A DNA stretch of 64,000 nt from Brachypodius melanocephalos (Eukaryota; Chordata; Aves; Passeriformes; Pycnonotidae). A program made the position numbers and the translations under genes. The DNA is taken from NCBI GenBank assembly GCA_013398615.1, contig VZSR01002145.1, forward strand, positions 3,383,782 through 3,447,781, read 5' to 3'. Of the stretch, positions 1-14,300 are shown in pieces. How positions within the stretch are numbered: the stretch's first letter is position 1; every line of letters begins with the position of its first letter. Under the pieces are notes generated by a model, which saw nothing but the letters and a program-made list of their open reading frames with translations, did not search any database and was not told the DNA's origin.

Positions 1-3000
1 TTTGCAGTTCTTAGCACTGTGGTTTGTGTAGCATCTTTGAGTCTCTTGCCTGCTGCACTGGAGGATGCCTGGGCTGGTTTCTGTTTCACGGTGCAGTTTT
101 CAGGGTGAAGCTTGAATGCTCCAGTTGATGTTTCAGAATTACCCCTATGGCAGGGATAGGGCCCTTCAGTAGGGGTGAGGGAGATGTCTGGGATTTAGGA
201 ACTGCTGGAGTCACCTCAGAAAAAAGCTGTCTCCTCTTGAAAATGTGAGTCCTTCCCTGTGCAGTGTTTGGGCTCTGTAGGGTTTGCTTTGGACATTCAG
301 TTCTGGAGGTTTGGGTTCTTTGGCTCATAAAATTTTTTCATGGTGTGCGTTAACTGTGTGCTATTTGCCATATCGAGACAACCAAGAATCTGGTGTTCCT
401 TGGAGAATGGTTTTAGGAAATAAGCTATCTTTGTTTCTGTGACATACTTTTAAAACAAGAAAACCTGTAATGTTTGTACCCTTCTCAGTTTTAAGTCATC
501 GCTCTGTGGTATTTTTAGTCAAGGAAATGTCTACATCCTTAATTTCCATTTCTGAAGGGAGGACTTCCTCCTACCTCTTTTGGCTGGTTTTGGTGTTATT
601 GTGACCCTCCTTGGCAGAAGAGATCTGGATAAGCTCCTTGGCAGGGTGTAAGAGCTGTTCCTCCATGAAAATCCAGGAGGAGTTTTCCTCCCTCAGGAAT
701 TCTCTGTATCCCAGGGTGTTATGTGGTAGCTGGTGAGTGGATGAATGCTGGAGATCTCAACTCTTATTGGAAGTGGAGATGCTCAGCATTCCTCTATTTT
801 TTTTTTTTTTTTGGTAGGCAAGTGGGTAATTGATCAGAAACTTCCAAAGATGTTAATGTGATCTTGGTTTATCCTGTTATTTCCCCCTATAATGCAGCAA
901 AGCTGTGCATGGCCTGGGTCCTGAAATCATCTGTTAGCAACTTTTCTTTAAGATCGTAAATTACAGGAGGGATTAAAATAGAATATCCAGGAGAAGAGTA
1001 TCTTGTCAGCTGAATTTGATCAACCCCATTTTGATAGAGCAGAAATTATGTTTGTATTTGTAGCAGGGGAGAAAGAAAGAAACTATTATTTAAAGATGAA
1101 GCATACCAGTGTGATCCTGAGATCTTGGATGAGTTTGGATGTAAATTACATGTGTAAGGATGCAACTAATTTTCACCTTTGGAATGGCATCAAAAATTGC
1201 TTTGAATGACTCTTTAATACTTATTTAATATTTAGTGTTCTGAAACCTATTACTTGAAGTATTTTAAGCAGCTGGTAACCTGTGAATGGGTAATCTTTTA
1301 CTATTAAAATGTGGAGTATAAAAACCTATTTTAATTTTCTGGTCCCTTGATGGAGATGGAAAAGCCTTCCTAGTACAGAGTTAATGTGACATCTTGAATT
1401 GACAGCTGTAATGCTCCTTAACTTGTGTCACGTCTGTAATTGGCTAAATTAAAGTTTACCATGTGTCATGGAGAATATGTCAGGCACTGAAAGCCTGAGT
1501 TACTGCTTTGGATGTTCAGAAATGAGATTATATTATATTAATGGGAATTTCAGGATGTGAAAAGGGCTGAATTCAGATGTTTGGACTTTTCTTAGCATCT
1601 ATTTTTCAAATAGTCCTGTAGCTTGATTTATATGATGTTAATAATTGATGGAGAGAATGTTGTTCAGTGTTGGTAGTAAAACACAGCCTCACAGATGTAA
1701 CTTTTTTACTGTATTTCTAGCAGGGATAGAAATAGTGATTTTTCCATCAATAACTTTGTGAGTAGAGGGAGTACAACTGAGTGAGATTAAAGTTCTTGGG
1801 AATTTATGGTGTATGTGGGAATTTATGGTTCTGTCTGTCACAGAAGAAGAAAAGGCATTTGCACATGTGGGATTGTCATGGAAAATTCAGTAGTGAGTTG
1901 TTCTCAACTTGGAGAAGATACATTCATTGTTTCTGTTCATTCCAATAGCATATGTCCTTGTGCTTTGACTACAAGCTTTTTGAGTATTCTGCAGCATAAA
2001 ACCGAGTGAAAGAAGAGTGAAAAAAAGATTAGAGAAAGTGTGAAAGAGGCCCGGAGCTTTGAGGGTGAAGCCTGTGTTCTGCAGAAATTGGAAGCACAGT
2101 ACCCTGGGGCATATTTAAATGACTATTAGTCAAGTTGTCTTTAATTTTAGTGTTGACCTTTGAACATATTTTTTTGCTTGTAACACACAAAGAATTTTTC
2201 ATTTTTTGGAGGATATGCCCAGCAGGTTTTCATACTTTGCAGTACTCTGTAAGCTTGGCCATTGTAGCTGGAATACAGGTCCCTCAGTTGTAAAGCAGAA
2301 TTATCTTGAATCTGCTCAGGCATCAACCTTCTGGTAGGTTCTTGAATGAAAACCTATCTTTCAGGATTGTCCTCTCTATTGATCTTGTAGATCCCATCCC
2401 CATGCCATCCCACTTTGCAGAATTTTGTAGCCAGGATCAGTTTGTACCTGAACTTCTTTTCTTTGTCACGAAATTTTGCCATCTGTATAAATCTCGTTTG
2501 ACTTTGCTGTGGACACTGAGCAGTGACTGAAGGACTGATGAGTGCTCTGGAAGTGTTTGGTGCTTTTTTAGGGAAGACTTTCTAGACTGTTAAGTCAGTG
2601 TGAGCTTGCAGCCCTACTGGTAATGTTTTGAGCACAGGGAGTTCAGATGAGAGACTCAGCCTTGTACTGTGTCCAGTAATTCAAATAAATAACTTTTAAA
2701 ATGGAATTGGACCCACTGAGCTATTTTTAGCAATCTGTCTTCAATGGGCACATTAGTGTTTTCTGGTGTATGGCATATCCCCAGGATGCAGAGTTGATGT
2801 TTTTGTTTGCATGTTTGATCAGGTTAATGATTACCTGGTAAAACAAAATACTGCTGGGAAGATTTGTTTTGCAAAGCTAGCAACACACTGAAGGGTTTTG
2901 CTTATGTGACTCTCAACTTGTAATTTTGATTCGTTTTACGTCATTTGAAGCATTGTGTCTTGAAGGGTCTATAATGCATGTAGCCTGGTTAGTGTGGTTG

Positions 3001-6000
3001 AATAGGCTGGTCCATAAATACAGCCTGATTTTGGTTTTTTCCATGAGGTAGTTTCATTACCTTTTTATGAAGCGAAATCACAGAAGTAATTATTCACAAG
3101 TATTGTTATCATGCCTTGGATAAGGCCTTTCGAACCAACTGCTGAAACACTCCCTCCACTCTTGCCAGAGTAAACTTTGAATAAATATCCCTGAATTAAT
3201 TTTGTGATTCATTGTAGATCCCCTGTGCAAGGCAGAGCCTCCCTTGCTCTGCCGTGGGTTAGTTACATCAGAGCTCAATTTACTAAAGCTGCTGATTTAA
3301 AAACAAAATCCCCCAACTCGCGTTAGACTGTAATCTCATTCTTTGCACTCTTTGTATCACACTTAGTTTGCTGAAAAACAAGATGAGGAAAATTCCCAAA
3401 AGGATGTGAAATTTAATTAGCGAATGTTGGTTAAGCACTTCAAGATGGCACGAAAATTACTCTAAATGCAGAAATGTCAGCTTGTTTTGGATAGCTGAAG
3501 GAAAACTCAGTTTACCCATGAAACTGGTCTTTTATCCATGAAGGTAAGAGTTGGAGACAGGATATTCCAGCAAGTGGAGCAGGTGACTGCCCTGCCCTGG
3601 CACAGCTGCTGTCAGGTCTGTGTGGCCACAGGGAAGGGGTTTGGGGAACTGGCCTGCTAAAAATAGTCCCAGTTTTTAACCTGCTGTGTTTTTCCAAGTG
3701 AAGAACTGCTTCACTCAGGCAGCGCCTTCAAAGTGCTGCAAGAATCGAGTCTTATTTCTGATTCAGACTTTGACTATTTCCTGGGGAGTCTTTGATAGAT
3801 TTTTTAACCTTTCTGTGACTCATTTTCCCACATGTCTGCTGAAGATAGTTTGTACTTCTGCTTCTGAAGCATTTTGAGTTCTGGAGATCAAGCTGAAATT
3901 ACGCCATGATTGTTGCCATTATAATACTCAGTTCCAAATTATTTCTAACTTACTCAAAATTCCCTGCATATGGTGAATGTAAGTGTGAACAGTAACTTTT
4001 AAGAGAATTCTGAATTGGATCTGTTCAGTAGTTTGAGCTGGCTAAAGACAGAAATATCGTCATACCTTTAGAAATAAACATTGTTAAATCATTTCTTTGC
4101 CTGAGAAGCTCAAATCAACGCAAGGCCAAGTATCTCTTCCCAGTTCCTGAATCCATTACTCTTGTCATTGTTTTTTCTCCCCTATGTATCTTCACTTAAC
4201 TGCTTCATTTTTGAGTCTTTGCTCCTGTGTGTCCTGTATTTTTTTTTAATACTATCAATTTGGTGCAACTGAGTTTCCCCATCTGTTTTGCCATAGAGTC
4301 TGGGAGTGTCATAGAAATGGGACATTACAACTCACTATCTGGATTCTGAATGGCAAAACAAGAAATATTTCTCTCTGCCCCTTCTAATTGTCAATATTTG
4401 GTGACACAGACAATTTGCCAGCCTGGTTGGCAGCTGTATGAAAGTATTCATTACTCAACTTTGTCTTTGTGAGACATGAGGCAGAATTCCAAAGTCTGTA
4501 ACAGCTCTTTTAAACGTTTATATATTTAACCTCTGACATTTGCAGAATAATATGAAAAGGTACAAAAACACTTGTTTGAAAAATAGAATCATGCTGTCAT
4601 TGAGCAGGGTTGGAAGCTGATTTCTGGTGATTTATTTGGGGTGCTGGAAATGAAGATGAGCAGCCTCTGTTCTGGCAGGGGAGAGGGAAGCAGTGCAAGG
4701 ATCAGAGAGGCAGAGAGAGTTAATAAATAGTGAGGAACTTTCCAGGAGGATTCTGGTTGGCTTTTGGGTAGAGCAAGAAAAGATTTGTCATGACTAATGA
4801 AAGGATACAGCAGGGAGGAAAGCCCAGATGAGGTTGTTTACAGTCTGCACACACAGCTACAGTTTTATGCAAAAGGATGGCTGTATTTAAGCATAATCTG
4901 GATGTATGGAAATTGGAGAGGTTACAACAGGAAGCTTGCACTGCCCTCACTGCCCAGGAACTGGACTGATGAAAAATAATCTGTGTCTGCTGCAAACGTG
5001 TGAGCAGATGCTGAAGAGAGAGGCAGATGCTTTTGGCTGACAGGTCGTAAGGTTGCCTGCAGAGAAATAGGAGTTGTATTCAAGCACTTACATCCACAAT
5101 TGCAGAATTAAGGTAATAAGATAGGGAGAAATGAGCAGAATATTGGTGGCAATTCTACTGGCAAAAATTGAGAAAAAATCCCTCCCAGCAGAGAGGATAG
5201 ACAGGCTCATGCTGTAGGAGCCTGGGAGATAAGGGGGTCTGCAGGGCACAGAGTGGGGTCAGGTCAGGAGAGCGTGTAGGCACGTGGATGTGTCTTGTAA
5301 CAGGAAAAGGAGGCTTGGAGGGAGGCAATATTGTACTTCAGTGTCATTTTACGTGTTTGTACTCCAGGGTTGATTTTATCTTGAAAGAAATGAGATCCCA
5401 TGCAGGATCCCCATCCTTTAGTTCCCTCCCCACCTTGTAATTGCCAATATGTGACCACGTGTTTTCCTGTACTGTTACCCCCTTATCTCTGCTGCTGTTT
5501 TGCCAGTTCTCTCAGGGAGGAGGAAAAATGGTCCCCCACCTCTGATAACTTCATGTTTTCTTTTTTTCCTCCCTGTGCTTCTCACTTCTCATACTGACCA
5601 TGATTGTAATCTCTAATGCTCCTTTTTGCCTTCCTCTGCTGGCAACTTTGATTTATTCCCCTTTTAAAAAAATTCCACTATGAACATGATCACACTTGCA
5701 GTTTTCAATAGGAAAGTCATAAGATCCAGTGTTTTTCTGTGTAAAATTTGTAGTTATCAGGGGGCTTAGGTTGGCATTTTTGGATGGATGCAGGATGCTC
5801 ATTCTTGTAGTCTGTGCCCTCTCTCTCATCTTTCCATGTCCAGTGCAGAGTCTGGAGAGATGGCCAGGCCCCCTCACTGCAATGGGTTGTGAAAGATTGC
5901 AGGATGAACACCAGCCTAACACTGTGTCCACTGAAGTTCTTGTGAATGGAGAAATGGCTTTTATAGCATTATAGAAAGTGAGCGTGGCTTGACCTTTCAG

Positions 6001-8143
6001 CACCTGAGTTAATGATCAACTTGTGGGTTTGACTGAATATTGTGGGAATAAGGAGCAGACGTAACTTGACAGAGAGAAACTAAGAAGGACCTTAAACCAT
6101 GCAGTGGTTGGCCTATATTTGTGTGTGATTTTCAAGTGGTTGCTCTCCTGATCCCTTCTGCATCCTCGAATTCTCCAGATCTCTGCCCATGAAGCTGCTG
6201 AGGGAGCACAGGTTGGGGCAATCATCAGCAGCAATCCAGCAAGCTGAGATTTGTAGTTCCATAACCTTAAAATGTTTGAGCATCTTTATACCATGGAGCC
6301 AGCTCATTTATTGATGAATGTGCCCCAGCCTGTGACAGGAGGAGTTGTCCCATCAATAAATGCTGGATTGAGCTGACAGATTTGTGCCATAGCTTTCATT
6401 CCTGTGCAAGTCCACGTAAGAAGGGAAAATCGGGGGTTTTCTTTTGGCTGGGGTTTGCTGTGGAGTGCTCAGGGACAGCTCTCTGCTCTCACAGTGTGTG
6501 CAGCTGAACCTGGTGGCTTTGTGACACTGTGCCTTGATTAAATGGAAATCATATGACTCAGAGCCATTAGACCATCACATAGTAGGTAAAGCTCTGCTCT
6601 AATGAATGCAGTGTGAATGATGAAGTAGAATAAATGTTAATGGTGAAGCATTCTCTTACAGCTTGTCACTTGGATATGAATTATAGGTACTATAATAGAT
6701 GTATAGCTACTATAAAGCACACTACTAATGATCTGTAGTATTGCTTTGAAAGAGAAACTGTTGTGTGTTTTTTTTATTTTTCATAGCTGAAAATCAGGTT
6801 TAAGAGATAAATGTAAATTTGTCTCAGTATTTTGGTAGTCCAACATATAAATACTTGTTTGATGGAGAGTTAAGGAGGAAAAATCCCCTGACCAGAAAAG
6901 AAATGATAAAATATGTCAGATATACTTTAAAATCTGTTTGTATAGCTTGCTGTTTGCTGAGCTGGTTTTGTCTATTGACTGATAATGGAAAATGCAGTTC
7001 AGAAGTGTAACTTTATAGGTGATGTCTGTGAAATGCTGTGGGTTAATGTGCTGTGAAATGTGGCCATTGAAGCAGAGATCAACAGTTTATTTGAAGGTCT
7101 GATATGTCTGCTGGGCTCTGGGCAACAGGTTGAGAATTTGCTCCACATCTGATAGATTTCTGGATTTAATACACAGGCTCCTGGGATTACATTGTTTGAG
7201 CTATGAGAGAAAAATATTTTCTGTTAAAAATATATTTATGTGCCACTTTTTTGCTTAAAGCCATAATTTACCTGCTCAAAACACTGATGGGGGAGCAGGG
7301 TTGAATCAGTTTATTTGGATCTTTAGCAGCTGGAACTCTACCCAGCCTCAGGCATGCTCAGGCTTTGATAGGGAACTTGTCTGGATTTCTGCAGTATTTA
7401 AAATCTTTCTCCAATCAGTTTGCAGTTCAGTGTTTGCTCTCCATCTGCAGCTGGAGAATGCAGTGGAGGCAAAGTAGCCATTGATTGTCAACTAAGCAGA
7501 ATTGTTTCAAGGCTTTGTAGTATATTCAATTTCTGGCATCCTGTAGGAGCCAAACTATGCTGGCATTTGGAGCAGAGCTGGTTTTCTGCTTTGTGAGTGC
7601 CTTTTTTACTGACTGCTTGAGTTAAGCTGCTGTTGGATGGTGATGGCATTCAGGGCCTGACTAATGCACTGGGATTTAATGAACTGTAGGTGACACTGAG
7701 TGCAGCCCTAAGACTATCTGGATCTGAAAGTCAGCAACAGTTCATGGAATCCAATAACTTCACAGAAGAAACGAAAGTGAACTTCATGTTGTGCTAAGGA
7801 AATTTACTGTAAATGCAGAATCCAGCTGTAGACTTATAACCTCTTTAAAATTTATTTAAAGTGACCTACTTTTCTTGTCAAATTCTAACTCAACTGGTAA
7901 CTGGTAAAAGGATGTATTCCGACAATATAATCCTCAAATCATTGTGTAGACAATGCTGACACGTCTCATTTTGAGCCCATTTAAGACCCGTTAACATGTT
8001 TCAGACTGGAGTAACCTATTAAATAAATACATCAGGAAAAAGCTTTTACTGGTAATGGTTGTTTTGCTTAGGTGACTATGGCTGTAATGTATTGTGAGTA
8101 CATCTGGTACTTCAGTGCTTATCAGCGATCTTTTTCCCTTTAG
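1..8143 (+). other. NCOR1: Noncoding DNA, presumed NCOR1 intron 1 (3' part)
   Basis: No exon of a recognisable protein is found on either strand, and the open frames here are short and without family resemblance. The stretch ends in a pyrimidine tract and AG at 8142-8143, just before the exon holding the NCOR1 start codon. It is AT-rich, with a T run near 798-813 and no CpG-rich promoter-like segment, so the transcription start and noncoding exon 1 are inferred to lie upstream of the window. An unrecognised noncoding transcript or enhancer cannot be excluded by reading alone. Confidence 0.7.
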
Positions 8144-8213
8144 GCGGTTTCCTAGAAACATGATTGCTTGCTGGTCTTGATCTCACAGCTTTGTGGAGAC
8201 TCCTTCCCTGATA
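8144..8213 (+). promoter_or_regulatory. NCOR1: NCOR1 5' UTR part of first coding exon, with short upstream ORF
   Basis: The exon begins after the acceptor at 8142-8143. An upstream ATG at 8160 opens a six-codon ORF (MIACWS) ending with TGA at 8178-8180, 33 nt before the main ATG. Both ATGs have A at -3. The uORF is terminated before the main start, so reinitiation is possible. A regulatory effect is inference. Confidence 0.6.
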
Positions 8214-8321
8214 ATGTCAAGTTCAGGCTACCCTCCGAACCAAGGAGCTTTCAGCACGGAGCAGAGCCGGTACCCGCCCCACTCTGTGCAGTACACCTTC
8301 CCCAGCACCCGCCACCAGCAG
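8214..8321 (+). CDS. NCOR1: NCOR1 coding exon 1
   Basis: Residues 1-36, starting MSSSGYPPNQGAFSTEQ, the family N-terminus, which fixes the ATG. Ends in phase 0 at CAG before donor GTAAGG. Confidence 0.96.
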
Positions 8322-11300
8322 GTAAGGGGACACCCCAGAGCCTGGCCTGCAGCCGGGCTGCAGTTCAAGCCTTTGCCCTGCCAAAAAAAGGGATTATTTC
8401 TGGTTTTTAAACTAAGATAACACAAGTTGTTCGCATTTGAAAACACATCCATGTGCCCTGCCGGGGAGAGCTGCTGACAGTGTGCTTGGTTAAATACTTG
8501 TGGGGCGGCTTCTTCTGTTTTACTTTGCCCCCCTTGCCTTTTATTAATATAAACATCCTGGTTTTATCATCGGTTTCTCGTGGTTTGAATAAATTCAGTA
8601 GGGGTTGTGTTCCTAAACTTCTGTTGCAGTATTGGGCTAGAATGTCTGTAAATTAAATGTGGTACTTGTCAAAATTCTGTGCAAGGGGGAGAATGTAAAA
8701 ACTTGTGTTACACTGATTTTTTTTTTTTTCTGAAGCCGTTGTACCAGTGCTGCCAGATGAGTTCTGCTGGCCAGAATGGGAGTAAAGGATTTCTAAGGAT
8801 ATCCTACTTGCTCATTTCTGCCAAGCTTTTATTCTGCCATCCCGTGTTCTGTGCTGTGGGGGACCAGCTGTTGGCTTTACAACAGTTCAGGTTTCCCTCA
8901 TTTTAGTGACATTCTCCTCCTGCTGCAGATACTTTGGATGTTTTCTTCTACTTCCATGTTAGCAAAAGGAAAGTCAAAAACTGAAGCTTTTTGGCTCGCT
9001 CTGTGTTTATTTTTAGATAATTTATGAAAACTGAATCTCATGGGTAATGATCTATTACATGTCTTGTAGAGCTTCTCTTCGGTTAGTGCCAGCTGCATAT
9101 AATTTTTAAAAGCAAGTGGTTGATCACAAAAAAATACAAATAAATAATCTTGTACCTCACTTTGTAAATTGTATCAATTGGATAATGCATCTTGTGTGAC
9201 TCTTAGTCCTGATTAATAATGTCTGATATAAAAATGTCTTGAGGTGGTAGCAAAGGAAATTGCCTAGAGGTTGCTCTCATTTTACCACTTTGCAGTTGGA
9301 TGTGCAAGACTGATTTTAAAGGATATTTTTAAAGGCTATTCATCTGCTTGCTGCTGACTCATCTGTGCTTTGTTAGAAGTTGTTAATAAATTAGGTGGAA
9401 TTCCTAGTATAAATATTTAGTCTCTTTATTTAAATCTCGGAAGTGCCATTTGCAAACATGTTTTTGAGCTGGAGTAAGACTTTATCGATGTGGTGTTACT
9501 CTGTATCTCTGAAAATGATCACGGTCACTGAATGCTTTTGTTCCTATTAACACGGGAGGTGTTTCCCTCAGGAATTTGCCGTTCCCGACTATCGCTCCTC
9601 TCACCTGGAGGTCACTCAGGCCACGCAGCTCCTGCAGCAGCAGCAGCAGCAGCAGCAGCTCCGGCGCAGGCCCTCCCTGCTCTCCGAGTTCCACCCAGGC
9701 TCTGACAGGTGAGGAGGCTGAGTTGCAGGGGTGTGAACACCAATCTGGTGCATCCAGCTGCACTGGGGTTGCCTGAGGACACGCAGAGTGGACAGCAGCA
9801 GTGATTCAGATCACAGAGTTTACTTTCAGTTTGCCAATATCTTCCTTCGCAGTGAAACGAGTCACTGCGTGGGTAGTGATCGATGCACATCATCATTGCT
9901 GGACTGCTGGTAGGTTCGAGGAGGTTTCCAGACAATGTCAAGCATCCATTGGAAGAGCATTGAATGTTCTCTGAACATCGAATTCGGAGATTAAAATCCC
10001 ACTATAGATCAGAATAATATTAACTGGATTGTGCATATATTATTCACTACAGATCAGAATAATATTAACTGGATTGTAATAATTGTAGCAAGAACGTGCT
10101 TCTGTTTAGGGGAGAGATTGAAGTGTGATTTATGCACTGAATTCTTTAGTGTGTTAGGCTGCTGGTGTTCAGTCATAATTAAGTGTTAGTGCCTGTAACA
10201 ACCTGTTCTTTTCTTGCACTCACTGCTTGTATAAACCTTCTTTTGCCTTGGACTCTTAGTGACTATATCTGCTAGAAGCAACTTTATATGCAGGATTACT
10301 GCTGGAGGTTTATTTTGGCTGTAACTGACCGATCTGGTTCTGAACAAATACCCATGATGAATGTTATGTAAATACTGGTCTGGCTTAAAATCTCATTAGA
10401 ATATTCCCAGAAATAGCTTGATGATAGTGAAATCTGGGGCTTCCATATTGCCTTCATCTTGTGTCAGCAAAATGTCAGTGAGGCTCTGTTTTAATGCTGA
10501 GAATCACAGCAGCTTTTAGAGTTCTCAAAATTGAGTTTATAGCAGCAGTAAATCACACCCCCTCCCCAGACTGTAAATTTGTAAAAGCTTATTTGGTAGT
10601 TCTGGCAAACTGCAGGAAACTGCTGCTGTCATCTCTTCAGTGGCACTTCATAGGAAGATGTTGAAGCATATGAGGGTTTTTATGGACATCCTGTTCACTG
10701 CACTGGGAGCAGCAAGTGATAAGTGTTGAGCGTTTTTCTGAGAAGGAGGAGTCTTTAAATGACTCATGGATTGAATCAATGACTGCTTCTGTCACAGCAT
10801 TTTAGTAGAGATCAAGTTCCAAACAGACTCATGGCTCATCTCAAGCGTTCTGCGTATATTTAAAAATTATTTGGCTGCAAAAATTCAATAATGGAGCTGT
10901 TGTGGTCATCTTCAGTGGAATATAGTACTGTGTTTTTCTCATGGATTTTTGGTGTGTTTATAATTTGAATCAGAGCTTTGATTTGAACAATATCCTTGTG
11001 GAAGTGCTGAGTTTCTTTAAGGCTGTGTAAATGATAGGAGTGCCTTTAATTTGAGATTCAAGTTCACTTTGTTGTATTTTTGAAGATCATACTTTAAAAC
11101 ATCCATCTGCTTTACTGTTTAGCCGGAGCTTCACTAAATTGCATCTCCTTTAAAACTGAGAAGTGTTGAGGATTTTTCTTGTCTCAAAAATGCATATTTT
11201 AACAGTTTATCTCTTCTGCATAGGCCTCAGGAAAGGAGGACGGGATATGAGCAGCAGTTCCATCCAGGTCCATCTCAGACGGATCATGATTCACTGGAAT

Positions 11301-14300
11301 CTAAGCGACCACGTCTTGAGCAAGTGTCTGATTCCCATTTCCAGCATGTCAGTGCAGCCACTGTCTTACCTTTAGTGCATCCTCTGCAGGAAGGGTTGAG
11401 ATCTGCAGATATTAAGAAGGTAAAGCCATTTGCTGTTACAGTGCTGAAGGTGTAACTTTCTGTGTTGCAGTGAGCTAATGGGATTTTTTTGTTAGGTAAT
11501 TTTTTTGTTTGTTTAGGTTCTTTAATCCCCAAAATTAACTTTTACACATTATCAGAAGCTGTGATCATGAGTCAGTGTTACTCTCTTACACAGTCTGACT
11601 CAAACACAGTAAATAGACTGGAATTCTGAGTTGCCACTACTCTCTTAAGTCACTCAAACCTCAGTTGTAGAATGATTGTAGCATAGTGCATGAAATATTT
11701 CTGCTTTTCAACTGAAAGCTGCTGTCAAATGCATGCAGGTCCATTTTTTCCTGTAATTAACATTGGGACTGAATAGTCAAAGGACTTCCTTCCACCCCCT
11801 TTTCCCTTTTAAGCATTTGAAATGAATCTGCTTATTTACATAACACTAATCATACTTGTCACTGTCTCATTTTGGCTAAATCTAGGACAGTCTAGTTTGG
11901 AGTGGGTATTTTCTATTTTAGGTATTGAATATTAGAGCTAAATTCAAGAGAACTTCACATTTATAACCACAACTAACTCCAGATGTGCTTTACCAGGCTG
12001 GTCATGATTATCTTCAAGAGTATCCTCCTCAGTACAGGTGCAGAGTATTGAGGAGTGGCTCTCAAGTAACCCTTCCTTTAAAAATATAAGTTACTGTTTA
12101 CATTTATGAAGATGTATTTTAAAAGGAAGGCATTTGGGTCTTATTTTGCTTTCAAGGTAAATATTGCAGTATGGTGTTTAAAACATAAAAGATTTTGAGC
12201 ATTATGAAAACTTTAACTGACTTCTCAACAGAGATGTAGGTAACTGGAAATTGTTAATTCCTGGGTGTTTGGTTACTGAGCACTCATTCCCAAGTTATGA
12301 CTGATCTCCTCTCTATCTCCCCCCATCTCCTGTCCCCATGGAAGGACCCAGCTTTTGGAGGAAAGCATGAGGGACCATCTTCTCCAATTTCTGGTCAGCC
12401 TTGTGGGGAGGACCAAAATGCTTCACCTTCCAAGCTGTCAAAGGAAGAATTGATACAGAGCATGGACCGCGTAGATCGAGAAATTGCGAAAGTGGAACAG
12501 CAAATCCTGAAACTGAAGAAAAAGCAAGTAAGCACAGCAGGCACTGCTCTTGTTTTCTGCCCGTGAAAGAGGTGTGGAAAAACTTCATTTGGTGATGGTG
12601 AATTTTTTGGTTACATGAATCAGATGAAGAAGTTGAAAAGGAAAGATTACGTGTGCAATTTTATTGTAAATAAGTTGGACACCACGCACTTTTAAACCTT
12701 GAAAGCAGGAGAAAGCCACATAGGAACAGCAGCAGTAGATGGGTTTATATTTGAAACTGCTGTGAAACAAGGGCACTGTGACTGTAATTTCAGCTTCGGA
12801 GCTGCCTGCTGGCTGAGGGGAGGATCATCTTTCTTCTTTCATAGTCTATGCAAGGGAAGAATCCCTTGCATGTATCTCCAAAACCAGAGCTTGTACAAAA
12901 GTCCCTGGATCATCTGCTTATCCAAGGGCAAGAGATCCCAACACCTGGAGCTAAGGTCAGCCTTGGGAGAAAGTGCAGTAGGAGGGGTGTGAATAAACAG
13001 AGAGCAGAGAAATAAAGGAAGAAATACCACTTGTTTGTTTGTTTGTTTGTTTGTTTGTATGGCCCTGGCTATGCTTTGCATCAGAGGACTGCACTTCAGC
13101 CACTGGAAGCAAAGGAAGTCCTGGCAGACATTGTTGCTTTCCCAGTAGCTGTTGTGGCCAAGTAAACCCACCCTTCAATCGAGGCATCTGTTAGTCATTG
13201 ACAAAAACAAAGTCCTTGTTTCCTTTTCCTTTTTCTGACATTCAAAGATTTCCAGATAGAAAAAGCACCAGCTTTACTCTTTTATAGTTGGAGCTCTGGA
13301 GGAAATGAGAGTTACACTGTAGGATTTGTTAACTTGTAGGTTCAGTATAAGAAACAGACAACTCTCAGGAGCTGTGTGTTTTTATGGTCTGGAAGCATTT
13401 AATTATGTCTGCATTTTAATGACCTGTAAAGTGACCTCCAGCAGAAAAAGAAAAAAGGATGTCACTGAGTACCTGTTTGTGTGTTAGTGATGCTTATCTC
13501 TCTCGGCACTTTTCCACAAAATCAGCAAGTGCCGTGCAACTCATCTATGAAGGATCATTTGTGCACATTTGTCTGTGAGTTGACTTAAAAAACCCTACAA
13601 TGTTGATGTTGAAATAATTGAGCTCACGTCTTAGGGAATTCTGCTAAAATTTTAGGGAATTCTTGCATGGCAATGTGGCACATTCTAGCCAGGACTGTAA
13701 GGGAGGATGGATCCCTGGTGTCAGAGGTTCTTTGCTGTATATTTGTGGCAGGCATGGGTAAAGAATATTTAAAAAATGAAGATGTCACTAAACCAGATTT
13801 ATTTGATGTGTAAGTAAATCACAGCAATGTAGTGGCTAGGAAGGGGTTACAGGGTGGATTTTTTTTTTTTGCTTTTGGGGTTTTTTTTGGTTTTTTTTTT
13901 TTTTTCCTTGTTTGATATTGTAACAGTCTTGGAACTTTAATGCATGTGGAGTGGTTTATTTTTGTGAAGTACCTTTAGAATGATGTTCTCTGTGTAGCGT
14001 TAGAAGGACTTTTATACCTTTTGAAACCATAAGGCAGCAGTAATGGTGACACTTGAACATCTAGAGTGCAGACAGGCAGCTCTGTGCTTTATTTCCACTG
14101 TGAGGAGGCAGCTCTGATGTAACTGTTCCTCAAAGCTGATACTTTTGTTTAAAGTTAAATAATGATAAATTACAAAGGGACAGTGGCTTTAACTGTCAAG
14201 CTGAAACAGATCTGATTCAAGGCAGGTGAGTCTTGTAAACAGGTAATTTCAGTTACCAACAGTACAAAAAATAGTCTTGTTACTGTCCCTGTGGGCATTA

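Noticed and set aside
4578..4640. Possible minus-orientation CR1 fragment (ATAGAATC near a GGTTGGAAG)
   Set aside because: Only two short words match and the intervening body is not recognisable.
1..8143. Separate gene upstream of NCOR1 within the window
   Set aside because: No exon-like conserved frame or CpG promoter could be found; intron 1 is the simpler reading.
9612..9941. Minus-strand frame rich in Ala/Leu from the CAG tract
   Set aside because: Antisense shadow of the (CAG)8 exon of NCOR1.
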